Below are positions 21,272-32,496 of a stretch of DNA of 64,000 bases, piece after piece. How positions within the stretch are numbered: the stretch's first letter is position 1; each line of letters starts with the position of its first letter. The stretch comes from Alopecurus myosuroides. Its lineage: Eukaryota > Streptophyta > Magnoliopsida > Poales > Poaceae. Made by a program: the position numbers and the translations under genes. The stretch is from the NCBI GenBank assembly GCA_028641055.1, contig CM054058.1, positions 83,494,020 through 83,558,019 on the forward strand, read 5' to 3'. Under the pieces are notes generated by a model. It was not told the origin of the DNA, did not search any database, and worked only from the letters and a program-made list of their open reading frames with translations.

Positions 21272-22321
21272 CTAGTCGTCCTCGTCGTCGGAGAGGTGCA
21301 CATACTCGGGTGCCTGCCACAGGTGGGCAGGCGGCAGGGCCGGGCTCGCCGGGGGGGCCATCGGGGGCGCGTACGGCGGCGGCGGGGGCAGTACCTCCTG
21401 TGGCAGCGGCGGCGGCGGGGGCAGCTCCTCCTCCTGCTCCGGCGACCCCGGCGCCCAAACGCCGCCGGTCCAGGCCCAGGTCATGCCATACTCCAGGCCT
21501 GGTGGGAGCGGCTGCGGCTCCGGCATGTCCTCGGACGCCTCCAGCTCGGCGTTCATGGCCTGCCACCAGGGGATGGCAGGCTCGTTAGGGGGTGGCGGCG
21601 GCGGTGGCATGGCAGCGGCGTCGGCGGCGGCGGCGGCCACGACACGATGCCACCTCTTGATCTCGTCGTCGACGAGGGAGCGGCGGGAGCGCTCGCAGGC
21701 CTCCTCCAGCTGGGCCCGGAGCTCGGGGTCCGGCTCCCCGGAGAAGTCCTCCGGCTCGTCCACGAGGAGCCATAGCTCCCTCTCCCGGCCGGGCGCTGGC
21801 GGGGGGTAGTCGTCCACGTTGGCCTCGAGGGGGGCGGGGATGAAGGAGCGGCGGCGCTGCTCGTGCTCCTGCTCGAGCCAGGCGGCCCAGTAGGGGGAGC
21901 TGCGCGCGTAGATCCGCTCCCTGCGGACGGGGGCAGGCAGGAGCTCGCGGCGGCGCTCGATCTCCTCGAGCAGCGCCGCGCCGGTCGGGGCCGGCGGCAC
22001 TGGGATCCGCTGGGGATTCAGGTGCCAACCGTCCGGGAGGTGCACGTCGTTGTAGAAGACCGGAGTGGCATTGTTCCAGTGCCACTCCGCCTCGTCCACC
22101 CGGACGTACCTCCGGAACCGCTTGCCCGGGGGCGCGGCGCGGGGCGGCGGGCGTGCAGCCGGTGGTGGCGCGGGGACGCGCGGCACCCCGCCGAGGCGGA
22201 CACCTCCAGGGCCGTAGCCGAAGGCCTCCGCCGGTGGGGGCGGGATGCGGCCGGCGCCGCTCGACGAGCCTCCGTCGTCGTTCCTTGGGCGCTTGCCGGA
22301 GTTCGAGAACCAGCGGGACAT
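21272..22321 (-). CDS. Antisense accessory ORF of CACTA-C, unknown function
   Basis: 349 residues from ATG 22321 (MSRWFSNSGKRPRNDDGGSS), preferred over the upstream ATG at 22462 because the earlier residues look like leader. Proline- and acid-rich with poly-Pro runs. The recognisable middle reads PDGWHLNPQRIPVPPAPTG, then an RRREL helix-like stretch and PYWAAWLEQEHEQRRRSF. The end is acidic (LSDDEDD). The same spacing GW-x7-PVPPxPxG, then RR and W about 12 residues apart and a basic stretch, occurs in the smaller ORF of CACTA-E (50494-51039), also antisense. No domain of known function is recognised. It is open over 1 kb in GC-rich DNA, so composition alone could help keep it open, but the match to E argues for a real protein. 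Confidence 0.65.
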   Translation of the reverse strand: MSRWFSNSGKRPRNDDGGSSSGAGRIPPPPAEAFGYGPGGVRLGGVPRVPAPPPAARPPPRAAPPGKRFRRYVRVDEAEWHWNNATPVFYNDVHLPDGWHLNPQRIPVPPAPTGAALLEEIERRRELLPAPVRRERIYARSSPYWAAWLEQEHEQRRRSFIPAPLEANVDDYPPPAPGRERELWLLVDEPEDFSGEPDPELRAQLEEACERSRRSLVDDEIKRWHRVVAAAAADAAAMPPPPPPPNEPAIPWWQAMNAELEASEDMPEPQPLPPGLEYGMTWAWTGGVWAPGSPEQEEELPPPPPLPQEVLPPPPPYAPPMAPPASPALPPAHLWQAPEYVHLSDDEDD

Positions 22322-22569
22322 GGTGGCGGCTAGGGTTGCTTTGCCAGGGAAGCGTCCGGGGTGGGTGGGTTGTACGGGCGGCGGGGGTCCTTTAAAAAGG
22401 ACCCGGGGTGGGCTGGCATGCCAACCGGCGGCCTGGACGTGGCGGCGGTTGCAGGCGGCCATGAATGCGGGGAGCCGAGGCGTGGCGCGTGGGGAGTGGG
22501 GCGTGGGAAGCCGAGGCGGGGCGGGAAGACGAGGCGGGGCGGGAAGACGAGGCGGACAGCGGCCCTTTG

Positions 22570-22790
22570 ACCGTCCTTCGGTCTTAGTTTAATGGACCAG
22601 GCGAACCAGCCACCAGGCCGCTGGCCAGTGGCCCCTGTTGACTGGCCATAATAACAGACGCGGGCCAGTGGGCCCTTCGAACCGTTGACTGTCCATAAAT
22701 AAAAGACGCGGGCCAGTGGGCCTTTTTGACTAAAAAATGTGTCAGTGGGCTTAATTAAAGATGTGGGCCTGGAGCGGTTGGGGAAGGGGA
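22570..22790. repeat. Local repeats upstream of the accessory ORF
   Basis: Three or four imperfect copies of a 40-50 bp unit containing GACGCGGGCCAGTGGGCC and GTTGACTG/TTTGACT. They lie on the promoter side of the minus-strand accessory ORF (start 22321). Confidence 0.6.
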
Positions 22791-22889
22791 GGCCGGTTGG
22801 CGATTGCGAGGCAGGAGAAAAAAAAACGAACAAAAAAAACCTGCCGCGGCAGGGAAAATGGGCGGACTTTATTCTTTTTTTAAGAAGGC

Positions 22890-23097
22890 ATCCATCCCGG
22901 TCCCTAAAACGAACCGGGACGAACTCCCTCGCGGTCCCTGGCCCAGAGTCGCCACGTGGGCCAGCCTTACCATCCCGGGTGCTGGCACAACCGGGACCAA
23001 TGGGGAGGGCCATTTGTCCCGGCTAGCCCATCCCGGTTGCGCAACCGGGACAAATGGCCCTTACGACCCGGGACAAAAGGCCCTGTTTCCACTAGTG
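22890..23097. promoter_or_regulatory. 3' subterminal repeats of CACTA-C
   Basis: Alternating TCCCGGT and AACCGGGAC motifs ending in the terminus TTTCCACTAGTG. A CTGCCGCGGCAG palindrome at about 22842 also occurs, twice, beside the 3' end of CACTA-E. Confidence 0.75.
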
Positions 23098-23100
23098 CTA

Positions 23101-23560
23101 CAACGGTGCTATGAGGCGGCGCCGTGGTTTCGTGTGGGTCTGGGTGGCGACCTGGATGAAGACTGTGTGGGCAGAGAGTTCGTCGACATGACTGGATCGC
23201 CTTCGAGCAATGGGAAGGCCGATCTGGTTGTTACGCCGGGGCGGCGGCTCCGGAACATGTTGGTTTTGGTGGCAACCTGGATGAAGAATGCGTGGGCATA
23301 AGGTTCGTCGATCATGACTGGATCGCTTTCGGTCAATGTCGGGGCGGCGGCCCCGGAGCGGGTGGTGTGTGTTGTGGCGTTTGGTCGGCTTGTTTCGTGT
23401 GGGCGGCGAGTCGCTTCGCATGTCCCCTTTTTTGGCCCTGTTTTCCTCATAAACAGGGCTTATTTGTACGGTTTGTATTGGTTTTGGGCCCGGTTTTTAA
23501 CTTTGTGCTAGAGTTATTAACTTTGTGCTAACCATGTGCTAGAGTTATTAACTTTGTGGC
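23101..23560. other. GC-rich unclassified repeat, right of CACTA-C
   Basis: Continuation of the 15465-16394 block. It contains a tandem duplication of about 130 bp (ACCTGGATGAAGA, GTTCGTCGA, CATGACTGGATCGC, GGGGCGGCGGC occur twice, about 23135-23235 and 23275-23350) and three copies of GAGTTATTAACTTTGTG near 23510-23560. No supported gene. Confidence 0.5.
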
Positions 23561-24160
23561 TCTCCCCATCTTGATGAATCCTCCTTGTCGGCATTATCTC
23601 TCGACCCTAGACCCATATTCTTAGAGCCCGCCTTCTTTCCAGAGCACGAAGACATGGAGCACCTTGGATAAATTTGGGTTCCCCATGGTATAAGTCGTCC
23701 ATGTCAGGCGTGGATGCGGCACTTGCTTGGCGTTCAACTACCGCGCGCTTCCGAGGAGTGACTGCCAGCAGCCCAGCGGCTAGCAGTGGGACGACGTTGG
23801 CTTTGTGGCGCAGGTTTGCAAGGGAGGCTGCGGCCTTAGAGAAAATAATACGTGCGCGGGAGATTTCAAAAACAAAAAATAGTACAGGTTCACGTACGAT
23901 ACTCTGTGTCGTGCACGAGATATCCAGTCTCAAAACGCGTTCCCTTGCGTGTAACCCAAGCCGATCTTCTTTTGCGTGTAACCCAAGTTTTTTTTGCGAG
24001 TAAAAAAAAAAAAAAACTTAATGTAAGCGGCAAGCCAAGCCGATCGATCTGACCACGTACATAAATCAAGAGGAGCGCCTATCAGCGATTTAAGTCCTCG
24101 CCGAACTCAGAGCTCAAGCCACAGCTTCGCCGCGCCGCCTGAACCCGCCCGACCAAGAGG
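23561..24160. other. Upstream region of the TIM17-like gene
   Basis: No gene recognised. The sequence just before the ATG at 24161 (about 24070-24160) looks like a 5' leader. I see no confident TATA box. Confidence 0.45.
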
Positions 24161-24595
24161 ATGGCCCGATCGATGATGCCGATGACGACGTTACTTATGG
24201 AGGACGTCGAGATCGGGTGCGTGGTCTTCGTATTCGGCGCAGTTGGCGGCTCCGTCTTCTACTTCGTCAAGGGAACTTTGCGCAGCTCCTCCAGGGGTTG
24301 CCGCCTCGCCGGCGGCGTCCAGACGCTCATCACCAACGCGCATCGTGTCCGTCGCTCCGCGGCCTGGTCCGGCGTGTTTTTCACCATGGGTGCGGGCATG
24401 CAAGACATGTGCCACGTCAAAGTCCCCTTAAACGTGGTGGTCGCCGGGGGCGCCGCCAGTGCCCTCTTCTCCATGCATCGGGGGACCCGCGCCACCGTCC
24501 GCTCGGCGCTCAAGGGTGCGGCCTACACCGGGATCGCGTGGGCCGCCATCAACGGCATCATATCCATCCTCGAATCGCGCAAAAGCTCTAGCTAG
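24161..24595 (+). CDS. TIM17-like mitochondrial inner-membrane import protein
   Basis: 144 residues, single exon, ATG 24161 to TAG 24593-24595. It follows the TIM17 layout: GAVGGSVFYFVKGT (family GAVGGS-F-F-KG), GGVQTLITNAHRV (family GG-Q---NAPRV), WSGVFFTMG, VVVAGGAASALFSM, RSALKGAAYTG and a final hydrophobic segment, giving about four membrane spans with Gly-rich packing motifs. TIM17 proteins are core subunits of the TIM23 translocase that moves presequence proteins across the inner membrane. Compared with typical TIM17 it lacks the PDRI...DD N-terminal signature (it has MEDVEIG) and the RQKEDPWNSI loop is changed to CHVKVPLNVV. It could be a diverged TIM17 paralogue or another TIM17/22/23-family member. 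The intact frame amid transposons suggests a functional or recently functional gene. Confidence 0.75.
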   Translation: MARSMMPMTTLLMEDVEIGCVVFVFGAVGGSVFYFVKGTLRSSSRGCRLAGGVQTLITNAHRVRRSAAWSGVFFTMGAGMQDMCHVKVPLNVVVAGGAASALFSMHRGTRATVRSALKGAAYTGIAWAAINGIISILESRKSSS

Positions 24596-25645
24596 CTATA
24601 AAGCTCGGATCAACCTGCATATATAGTTGCATGTCTTTGCTTGCTTCCCCTATTAATTAAACTTATTAAAATTAGACCTATACTTACTGCATGTCACGCA
24701 TCTGAGGATATTCTCCGCTGCGCTGCACCATGGATATATGTATACATGAAGCGATTTTGGTTTTTCATGTCGTTTAGTTTACTCCCGGGAGATGGTCAAG
24801 CTGCAAATCTAATCACAGAGTACTTCAGCAATCAGCATTGTTGTACGTACATCAATATATTAGAGAAAGAAAAGAGCGTCTTTATCCGAGGGGACACGCA
24901 ATAGCTAGTGGAAAGCCATATCCCCTGCCCCAAAGAGATACTGCCACTACCGATCCGCACTTGGGATAGACTTTTTTCTTTTTTTAGTGTATTCTTTTTT
25001 ACAATGCCAGGCTCCGTCCAGAAGGACCCAGCTGCTAAATTATGTCGGTAGGAGAATAAGTTACAGCAAGGTCCAGAAAAGTAAAGAAATTACAGCTGGG
25101 GCCCAGCATCTACAAATAAGTTTGCATATAACTGAAAAACGCAGTCGAATCGTTAGACCAGCCACAGTGTGTTGAAAAAGCAATTCCAAAGGAAGTTCGA
25201 GCCGGTTCCATACAGTGCAGGGCGACGATTCAATCCGTCCGACAAGAAAAGCGGATCAAGAAGATGATTCGGTTCATGGCAATAGGAAATGCATTTTCTG
25301 CATGCATGCCTCTTCCGCAGGAAGAAACAATGAGGAGAGAGGAGAGCTTTTCCTTTCTAGTAGGGCCCCACAACTGCATTGGTTCGGTTCAATACATTGT
25401 AGACTATTGACTATCAATTCAAAATCTGACACACTTTTACATTGCATCGGCGCCACGGTGTGGCTGGCCTTATGGCCTTCCTTCCACCACATGTCGGTTT
25501 TGAAGCAGTACATTGATTCAGCTGACCACACGTGCAAGGCTATATTTGGACATGCTAGATCGATAGTGACTTTCGCATACCGTAAGATTTCTTTAGATGA
25601 ATCTATTAGTCATGATATTGCAGTTCTCACATGAAGAAAATGATA
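24596..25645. other. Downstream of TIM17-like gene, no further gene
   Basis: It holds the presumed 3' UTR (first 200-300 bp) and unassigned DNA. Small open frames at 24641-24904 and 25215-25634 have no family features. Confidence 0.5.
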
Positions 25646-25909
25646 CGCTGGTAGAAACAGAATCATTTGTCCCGGTTTGTAGCAATAACGGGGACAAAAG
25701 ATTTCTGCACTCAGGCAATGCGACGCCGACACGTGGAGATCTTTTGTCCCGGGTTTTATTACAAGTCGGGACAAAATTTCCCGCGGCCCGAGCATCGCGT
25801 TGCGTCCACGTGGATGGCTTTTAGTGGCCGCTCGTGGCCTGTCGGGACTAAAGGTGGAGGGCTTTAGTCCCAATTGCAACCGGGACTAGAGCCCCGTTTC
25901 CGACTAGTG
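25646..25909. mobile_element. Mini-CACTA (MITE-sized) with TCCCGG motifs
   Basis: A 264-bp element: left CGCTGGTAGAAACAGAATC, right GCCCCGTTTCCGACTAGTG, both decayed CACTA termini. Inside are only TTTGTCCCGG/CGGGACAAA inverted motifs at about 40-60 bp spacing. Flanking triplets (ATA and ACT) do not match, so the target duplication is lost or one end is misplaced. Confidence 0.7.
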
Positions 25910-26032
25910 ACTTTCCGTATGTGCTAGCTAGCTCTACACGATCGGAAATCCTTGCGACTTGCCAATTATGTACTGATTGGAGAAATACGGGATTTGATTT
26001 TAGATTGCTATAGTTTAGTATCGTGCATGTGC

Positions 26033-27000
26033 TACAAGGAGCACATTGCTTGTGCTTTTATACATGGCCAAGCGGGACTAACTAATATTATGTTAGGACT
26101 ATGAGTTCTAGTTCGATTAGGATTTATTCTTAATCCTATTCCTATGCAGCGGATAGAAGCATCGAGGTTACCATCTATATTCACCTCTTTAATCTTGTTG
26201 CATATCTTTACCTCTTGCACTCCCATTGTGACTTGGTAAGAATGTCGGCAAGCTGATGCTAGTATTGACGTGTTGAACTTCGACGATTCCCTCCTCAATG
26301 CACTCCCTGAGGGTGTCTTTGTGCTTGCTCCTCTCGTGATGAATCGGGTTTTGCACAATGAGATTTCAGCTTGGTTTTCGATCTTGAGTGACACCTTCTG
26401 CACCTCCTTCTATGTAAGATCGGCTATAGGAGTATTCTCAGCCACACACCTTGACAAGCCGCCTTGATCGTCGTATGTACTCTGACTCGCATGAAGACAA
26501 TGCTTCAATCTTTTGCTTCTCGGAGTTCCAGCTGGTCGGATTCGGACTTATGTAAGTACCATGTCCAATGTGCTTTTTTGATCATCAACATCGCCTACCA
26601 TGTCACTGTCTGAATATCCGTAAAGGATCAACTCTTCTTTTCCCTTGTATGTGCAACCAATATTTATAGTGCCTTTCACATAGCGCAAGATTTGCTTGAC
26701 GACGCTCATGTGCTCAGTCATGGGTCTCTCCAAGAAAAACTAACGATCCGACTGAATATGCCAAATTTGGCAGGGTATGCAGCAAATATCGTAGACTTGC
26801 CATGGTGCTTCGATACCTTATGGTGTCCACATGCGGTTTTGTGTTGTGCTTGCTCAACTTGTGACGTTGGTCCATTAAATCTTGTACTATGTTGCATTCT
26901 ACCATGCCGTACTTATTCAACAACTTCACCGCGTAAGCCGATTTACATGGGTGAATTCTTTCGGAGTTTTTCTTCACTTTGATGCATAAGTAATAGCTTA
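26033..27000 (-). pseudogene. Copia RT/RNase H remnant
   Basis: On the minus strand, in order: NSERIHPCKSAYAVKLLNKY and VDTIRYRSTMASLRYLLHT (RT end), [19 protein letters not shown] and GYSDSDMVGDVDDQKST (RNase H start), then further down KIENQAEISLCKTRFITRG (RNase H) and MGVQEVK. Stops and frameshifts are frequent and no LTR is recognised. It is a fragment of a Copia element unrelated to the one at 9420-14664. Confidence 0.8.
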
Positions 27001-27030
27001 GTAATCCCAGATCAATCGGAGTAATTAGAA

Positions 27031-27525
27031 TAAAACCACCACTTTAGTGCAGAAATTTCGAAAAACCACCACTTTAGTGTGAGATTGCAAAAAACCACCA
27101 CTCTACTACTAAGTTTTTTCAAATCGAGCCAAATCTGGATTTAACACGGATTGACACAATTTCTGATGTACATGGCCCACCTGTCAGGATGATGTGGCTT
27201 ATCAACACAATTAAAAAAACAAAAACAAAAACTGGGAGGGGATTTACAGCCGCCGTGCCAGTTGCGGACGCCTCGCCGGCCGCCGTGTGCCGGCTGCAGC
27301 TGTTTTTTTGCTGTTGTTTTTTTATTTTCTTAATGGGGCTGAAAAGTCATATGACCTTGACAGCTGGGTCCCACTCTGAGATCCAGCGTCAATTTGTTAT
27401 CAATTCGCAATCAATTCGAGATTAGTGTGATTTGAAAAAAAAATCAGTACCGAGGTGGTGGTTTTTTGCAACCTCACACTAAATTGGTGGTTTTTCGAAA
27501 TTTCTGCATTAAAGTGGTGGTTTTA
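27031..27525. mobile_element. Foldback MITE with about 85-bp inverted repeats
   Basis: Left: TAAAACCACCACTTTAGTGC onwards to about 27112. Right, reverse-complemented from 27525: TAAAACCACCACTTTAATGC onwards. Each arm has three ACCACCA blocks with GTGTGAG(A/G)TTGCAAAAAA between the second and third. Arms differ at only a few positions. No coding content and no target duplication that I can identify, so the superfamily is open. Confidence 0.85.
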
Positions 27526-28247
27526 TGCTAAATACTCGATCAATCATGCTAAAATTCTTTTTGTCTCTGCGTTGAAACTTTGAATTACATTAGGGTTATG
27601 ACCAGATTATCGACGTAAACTCCAACTAGCATCCATCTACTATACAGTATGCCTAGATATATGAGCATAGGGATAACACGTGTGTTGTATAAACAAATAC
27701 GTTGTTTGAAATGATGGATAGAGACACTACAGGAATCGGCCTATATGCCGACGGCCAAATTCTATGCCGACGGCAATTTATCGGGGCCGTCGGCATAGGT
27801 CGAATGAGAAAATCTCAAACCGCGAAAAAAAAAATTTGCTATGCCGACGGCAATGCCGTCGGCCTTTTGTTTTTTGTTTTTTTTTTTTTGAGATACGCCG
27901 ACGGCTGCCGTCGGCATAGACCCTAAGAGGGAATCCTGGATTGCGAAAAAAAAAATTGAGCTATGCCGACGGCAAAGCCGTAGGCATAGCCAAGCTCAAT
28001 TTTTTTTTTTGACTTAATCACCGTTTTGATCATAACTTTTGCATTCCAACTCGGATTTTGACGTTCTTTAGCTCGTTTCGAAGAGGAGAAACATATCTAA
28101 ATTATCATGCATATTGTTAAAACTAAATAATTAGAAAAAAATCATGAGAAATAACGCAACTAACAATAATGGGTTAACAGTTTCGTCTGAGAGGGTTGTG
28201 GGGCGTCTGAATCCAACGAAAATCTAGGTGGACCTAAAAATCATGAG

Positions 28248-31200
28248 AAATAGGTAGTTGTGTACCTAAAAATGATTTTTTCCAAAAATCATGAGCAAAC
28301 TAGGAGGCACCTGTAGTTCAAATTTGCCCTGTTTCCAGCTGAATCGGCAGAAACTTGTGTTCTTCAAAAGAGGTGGATGAAAACCTTTTCAGAGGAAAAT
28401 AATTGGTTATTTGTGAATATAACATGGTCTAGTATATTCAAAAAATGCAGCTCCTAGGTTTTGCAACATATTTGTGGTTGATGCTTCACAAAAAAAGCCA
28501 TTTTTCACACTCGGAGGATGGAAAATGGTTTTTTTATTCAATGAAAAGGAAAACTTTCTTCGGGAACATTGTCCGTGCTTCCAATATACATGTTTGTGTG
28601 GAATATGGGCATATTTAAACAAACTATGCCATGGATTTGGCCATTACACCCGTCATTTGGCCCGAAACCCTAGAATGTTCGTAGGAGATAGCTCATTTAT
28701 GTGAACATATTTTCAACACAACCGTCGTATTCCAAGTTTATTATTTTTGGTGGATACTAGGACATATATAATGACACCACGCGAAGGTCTTGCATCATTT
28801 TGGGGTTTTTTAAATTTTCTGGAATTTTCTAAGTCGGTTTCGTGAAAAAGTCAAGACGGCGGGCATGACCGTTCGTATCTAGGGCTTGAATATTGAGAAA
28901 CTCTTGGTGTATCTCTGATGAAATAGGTAGTTGTGTACCTAAAAATGATTTTTTCCAAAAATCATGAGCAAACTAGGAGGCACCTGTAGTTCAAATTTGC
29001 CCCGTTTCCAGCTGAATCGGCAGAAACTTGTGTTCTTCAAAAGAGGTGGATGAAAATCTTTTCAGAGGAAAATAATTGGTTATTTGTGAATATAACATGG
29101 TCTAGTATATTCAAAAAATGCAGCTCCTAGGTTTTGCAACATATTTGTGGTTGATGCTTCACAAAAAAAGCCATTTTTCACACTCGGAGGATGGAAAATG
29201 GTTTTTTTATTCAATGAAAAGGAAAACTTTCTTCGGGAACATTGTCCGTGCTTCCAATATGCATGTTTGTGTGGAATATGGGCATATTTAAACAAACTAT
29301 GCCATGGATTTGGCCATTACACCCGTCATTTGGCCCGAAACCCTAGAATGTTCGTAGGAGATAGCTCATTTATGTGAACATATTTTCAACACAACCGTCG
29401 TATTCCAAGTTTATTATTTTTGGTGGATACTAGGACATATATAATGACACCACGCGAAGGTCTTGCATCATTTTGGGGTTTTTTAAATTTTCTGGAATTT
29501 TCTAAGTCGGTTTCGTGAAAAAGTCAAGACGGCGGGCATGACCGTTCGTATCTAGGGCTTGAATATTGAGAAACTCTTGGTGTATCTCTGATGAAATAGG
29601 TAGTTGTGTACCTAAAAATGATTTTTTCCAAAAATCATGAGCAAACTAGGAGGCACCTGTAGTTCAAATTTGCCCTGTTTCCAGCTGAATCGGCAGAAAC
29701 TTGTGTTCTTCAAAAGAGGTGGATGAAAACCTTTTCAGAGGAAAATAATTGGTTATTTGTGAATATAACATGGTCTAGTATATTCAAAAAATGCAGCTCC
29801 TAGGTTTTGCAACATATTTGTGGTTGATGCTTCACAAAAAAAGCCATTTTTCACACTCGGAGGATGGAAAATGGTTTTTTTATTCAATGAAAAGGAAAAC
29901 TTTCTTCGGGAACATTGTCCGTGCTTCCAATATGCATGTTTGTGTGGAATATGGGCATATTTAAACAAACTATGCCATGGATTTGGCCATTACACCCGTC
30001 ATTTGGCCCGAAACCCTAGAATGTTCGTAGGAGATAGCTCATTTATGTGAACATATTTTCAACACAACCGTCGTATTCCAAGTTTATTATTTTTGGTGGA
30101 TACTAGGACATATATAATGACACCACGCGAAGGTCTTGCATCATTTTGGGGTTTTTTAAATTTTCTGGAATTTTCTAAGTCGGTTTCGTGAAAAAGTCAA
30201 GACGGCGGGCATGACCGTTCGTATCTAGGGCTTGAATATTGAGAAACTCTTGGTGTATCTCTGATGAAATAGGTAGTTGTGTACCTAAAAATGATTTTTT
30301 CCAAAAATCATGAGCAAACTAGGAGGCACCTGTAGTTCAAATTTGACCCGTTTCCAGCTGAATCGGCAGAAACTTGTGTTCTTCAAAAGAGGTGGATGAA
30401 AACCTTTTCAGAGGAAAATAATTGGTTATTTGTGAATATAACATGGTCTAGTATATTCAAAAAATGCAGCTCCTAGGTTTTGCAACATATTTGTGGTTGA
30501 TGCTTCACAAAAAAAGCCATTTTTCACACTCGGAGGATGGAAAATGGTTTTTTTATTCAATGAAAAGGAAAACTTTCTTCGGGAACATTGTCCGTGCTTC
30601 CAATATGCATGTTTGTGTGGAATATGGGCATATTTAAACAAACTATGCCATGGATTTGGCCATTACACCCGTCATTTGGCCCGAAACCCTAGAATGTTCG
30701 TAGGAGATAGCTCATTTATGTGAACATATTTTCAACACAACCGTCGTATTCCAAGTTTATTATTTTTGGTGGATACTAGGACATATATAATGACACCACG
30801 CGAAGGTCTTGCATCATTTTGGGGTTTTTTAAATTTTCTGGAATTTTCTAAGTCGGTTTCGTGAAAAAGTCAAAAGGCGGGCATGACCGTTCGTATCTAG
30901 GGCTTGAATATTGAGAAACTCTTGGTGTATCTCTGATGAAATAGGTAGTTGTGTACCTAAAAATGATTTTTTCCAAAAATCATGAGCAAACTAGGAGGCA
31001 CCTGTAGTTCAAATTTGCCCTGTTTCCAGCTGAATCGGCAGAAACTTGTGTTCTTCAAAAGAGGTGGATGAAAACCTTTTCAGAGGAAAATAATTGGTTA
31101 TTTGTGAATATAACATGGTCTAGTATATTCAAAAAATGCAGCTCCTAGGTTTTGCAACATATTTGTGGTTGATGCTTCACAAAAAAAGCCATTTTTCACA

Positions 31201-32030
31201 CTCGGAGGATGGAAAATGGTTTTTTTATTCAATGAAAAGGAAAACTTTCTTCGGGAACATTGTCCGTGCTTCCAATATGCATGTTTGTGTGGAATATGGG
31301 CATATTTAAACAAACTATGCCATGGATTTGGCCATTACACCCGTCATTTGGCCCGAAACCCTAGAATGTTAGTAGGAGATAGCTCATTTATGTGAACATA
31401 TTTTCAACACAACCGTCGTATTCCAAGTTTATTATTTTTGGTGGATACTAGGACATATATAATGACACCACGCGAAGGTCTTGCATCATTTTGGGGTTTT
31501 TTAAATTTTCTGGAATTTTCTAAGTCGGTTTCGTGAAAAAGTCAAGACGGCGGGCATGACCGTTCGTATCTAGGGCTTGAATATTGAGAAACTCTTGGTG
31601 TATCTCTGATGAAATAGGTAGTTGTGTACCTAAAAATGATTTTTTCCAAAAATCATGAGCAAACTAGGAGGCACCTGTAGTTCAAATTTGACCCGTTTCC
31701 AGCTGAATCGGCAGAAACTTGTGTTCTTCAAAAGAGGTGGATAAAAACCTTTTCAGAGGAAAATAATTGGTTATTTGTGAATATAACATGGTCTAGTATA
31801 TTCAAAAAATGCAGCTCCTAGGTTTTGCAACATATTTGTGGTTGATGCTTCACAAAAAAAGCCATTTTTCACACTCGGAGGATGGAAAATGGTTTTTTTA
31901 TTCAATGAAAAGGAAAACTTTCTTCGGGAACATTGTCCGTGCTTCCAATATGCATGTTTGTGTGGAATATGGGCATATTTAAACAAACTATGCCATGGAT
32001 TTGGCCATTACACCCGTCATTTGGCCTGTT
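28248..32030 (+). repeat. 673-bp satellite array in CACTA-G (five full units plus a partial)
   Basis: Units begin AAATAGGTAGTTGTGTACC at 28248, 28921, 29594, 30267, 30939 and 31612, so periods are 673, 673, 673, 672 and 673 bp. The last unit stops near 32025 after CGTCATTTGGCC. Units differ by only a handful of substitutions (for example ATATACATG/ATATGCATG, TTTGCCC/TTTGACC) and one 2-bp loss near 30873. Recurrent short open frames of 71 and 76 codons on opposite strands are features of the unit, not evidence for proteins. Confidence 0.97.
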
Positions 32031-32433
32031 TCCACCTTAATCGGCAGAAACTGTCAAAATGGCCACCATGGCTATTTATCAAAAGAGATTAATTTTTTTA
32101 AAACTATCGATGTTTTTATGATATGGATGTCATATTTGAATTTCTCTAATTTTTCTAATCGATTTAGACATTTTATTTGTCAAATTTCGATTTACGGATT
32201 TAAAGATATAAATTATTGTATATTAAATAATTTATTCACAAAATAAAGTAATTTATAACATTATATTGTTATTTAGTCAATAAAGATAATTATAAAATCA
32301 TTGTTATTTGTTCAAATACAGTTTTAAATTTATACAATAGAAAAGTTTAACATTATTCCCCACAGGTTAATATGATTGATATGATAGTAATATCAGTAAG
32401 TTCTAACATCTCATATGGAATCTAGTTTGGAAG

Positions 32434-32496
32434 GAACTCAAAGGTTAAGCGTGCTTGGGCTGGAGCAATTTCAGGATGGGTGACCGAACGGGAAGT
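32434..32496 (+). other. 5S rRNA-derived module in CACTA-G
   Basis: GAACTCAAAGGTTAAGCGTG, then CTTGGGC and AGGATGGGTGACC, then GGGAAGT: the A-box to C-box segment of plant 5S rRNA. It is 341 bp from the right terminus and reads towards it. The first long T run downstream is T11 at 32607-32617. Confidence 0.88.

Larger units (their letters stand above)
16398..23097 (+). mobile_element. CACTA-C: CACTA element with TNP2, lacking TNP1
   Basis: It begins CACTAGTGGAAACAACCCC and ends GCCCTGTTTCCACTAGTG, with the 3-bp duplication CTA at 16395-16397 and 23098-23100. Both ends carry repeated TCCCGGTT/AACCGGGA motifs. Contents: TNP2 transposase (plus), a perfect 70-bp inverted repeat, a TNP1-promoter-like block without the TNP1 gene, and an antisense accessory ORF. 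Termini and the block at 20640-20822 are clearly related to CACTA-E (49711-59681), so the two are one family. Confidence 0.92.

Noticed and set aside
28407..31986. Repeated open frames of 71 and 76 codons on opposite strands as a tandem gene family
   Set aside because: They recur once per 673-bp satellite unit because the units are nearly identical. Neither has a domain or codon bias, and the diverged units in CACTA-A do not keep the frames.
28248..32030. CRISPR-like or centromeric satellite array
   Set aside because: No spacers; the array lies wholly inside a CACTA element with its own target duplication, so it is element-internal.
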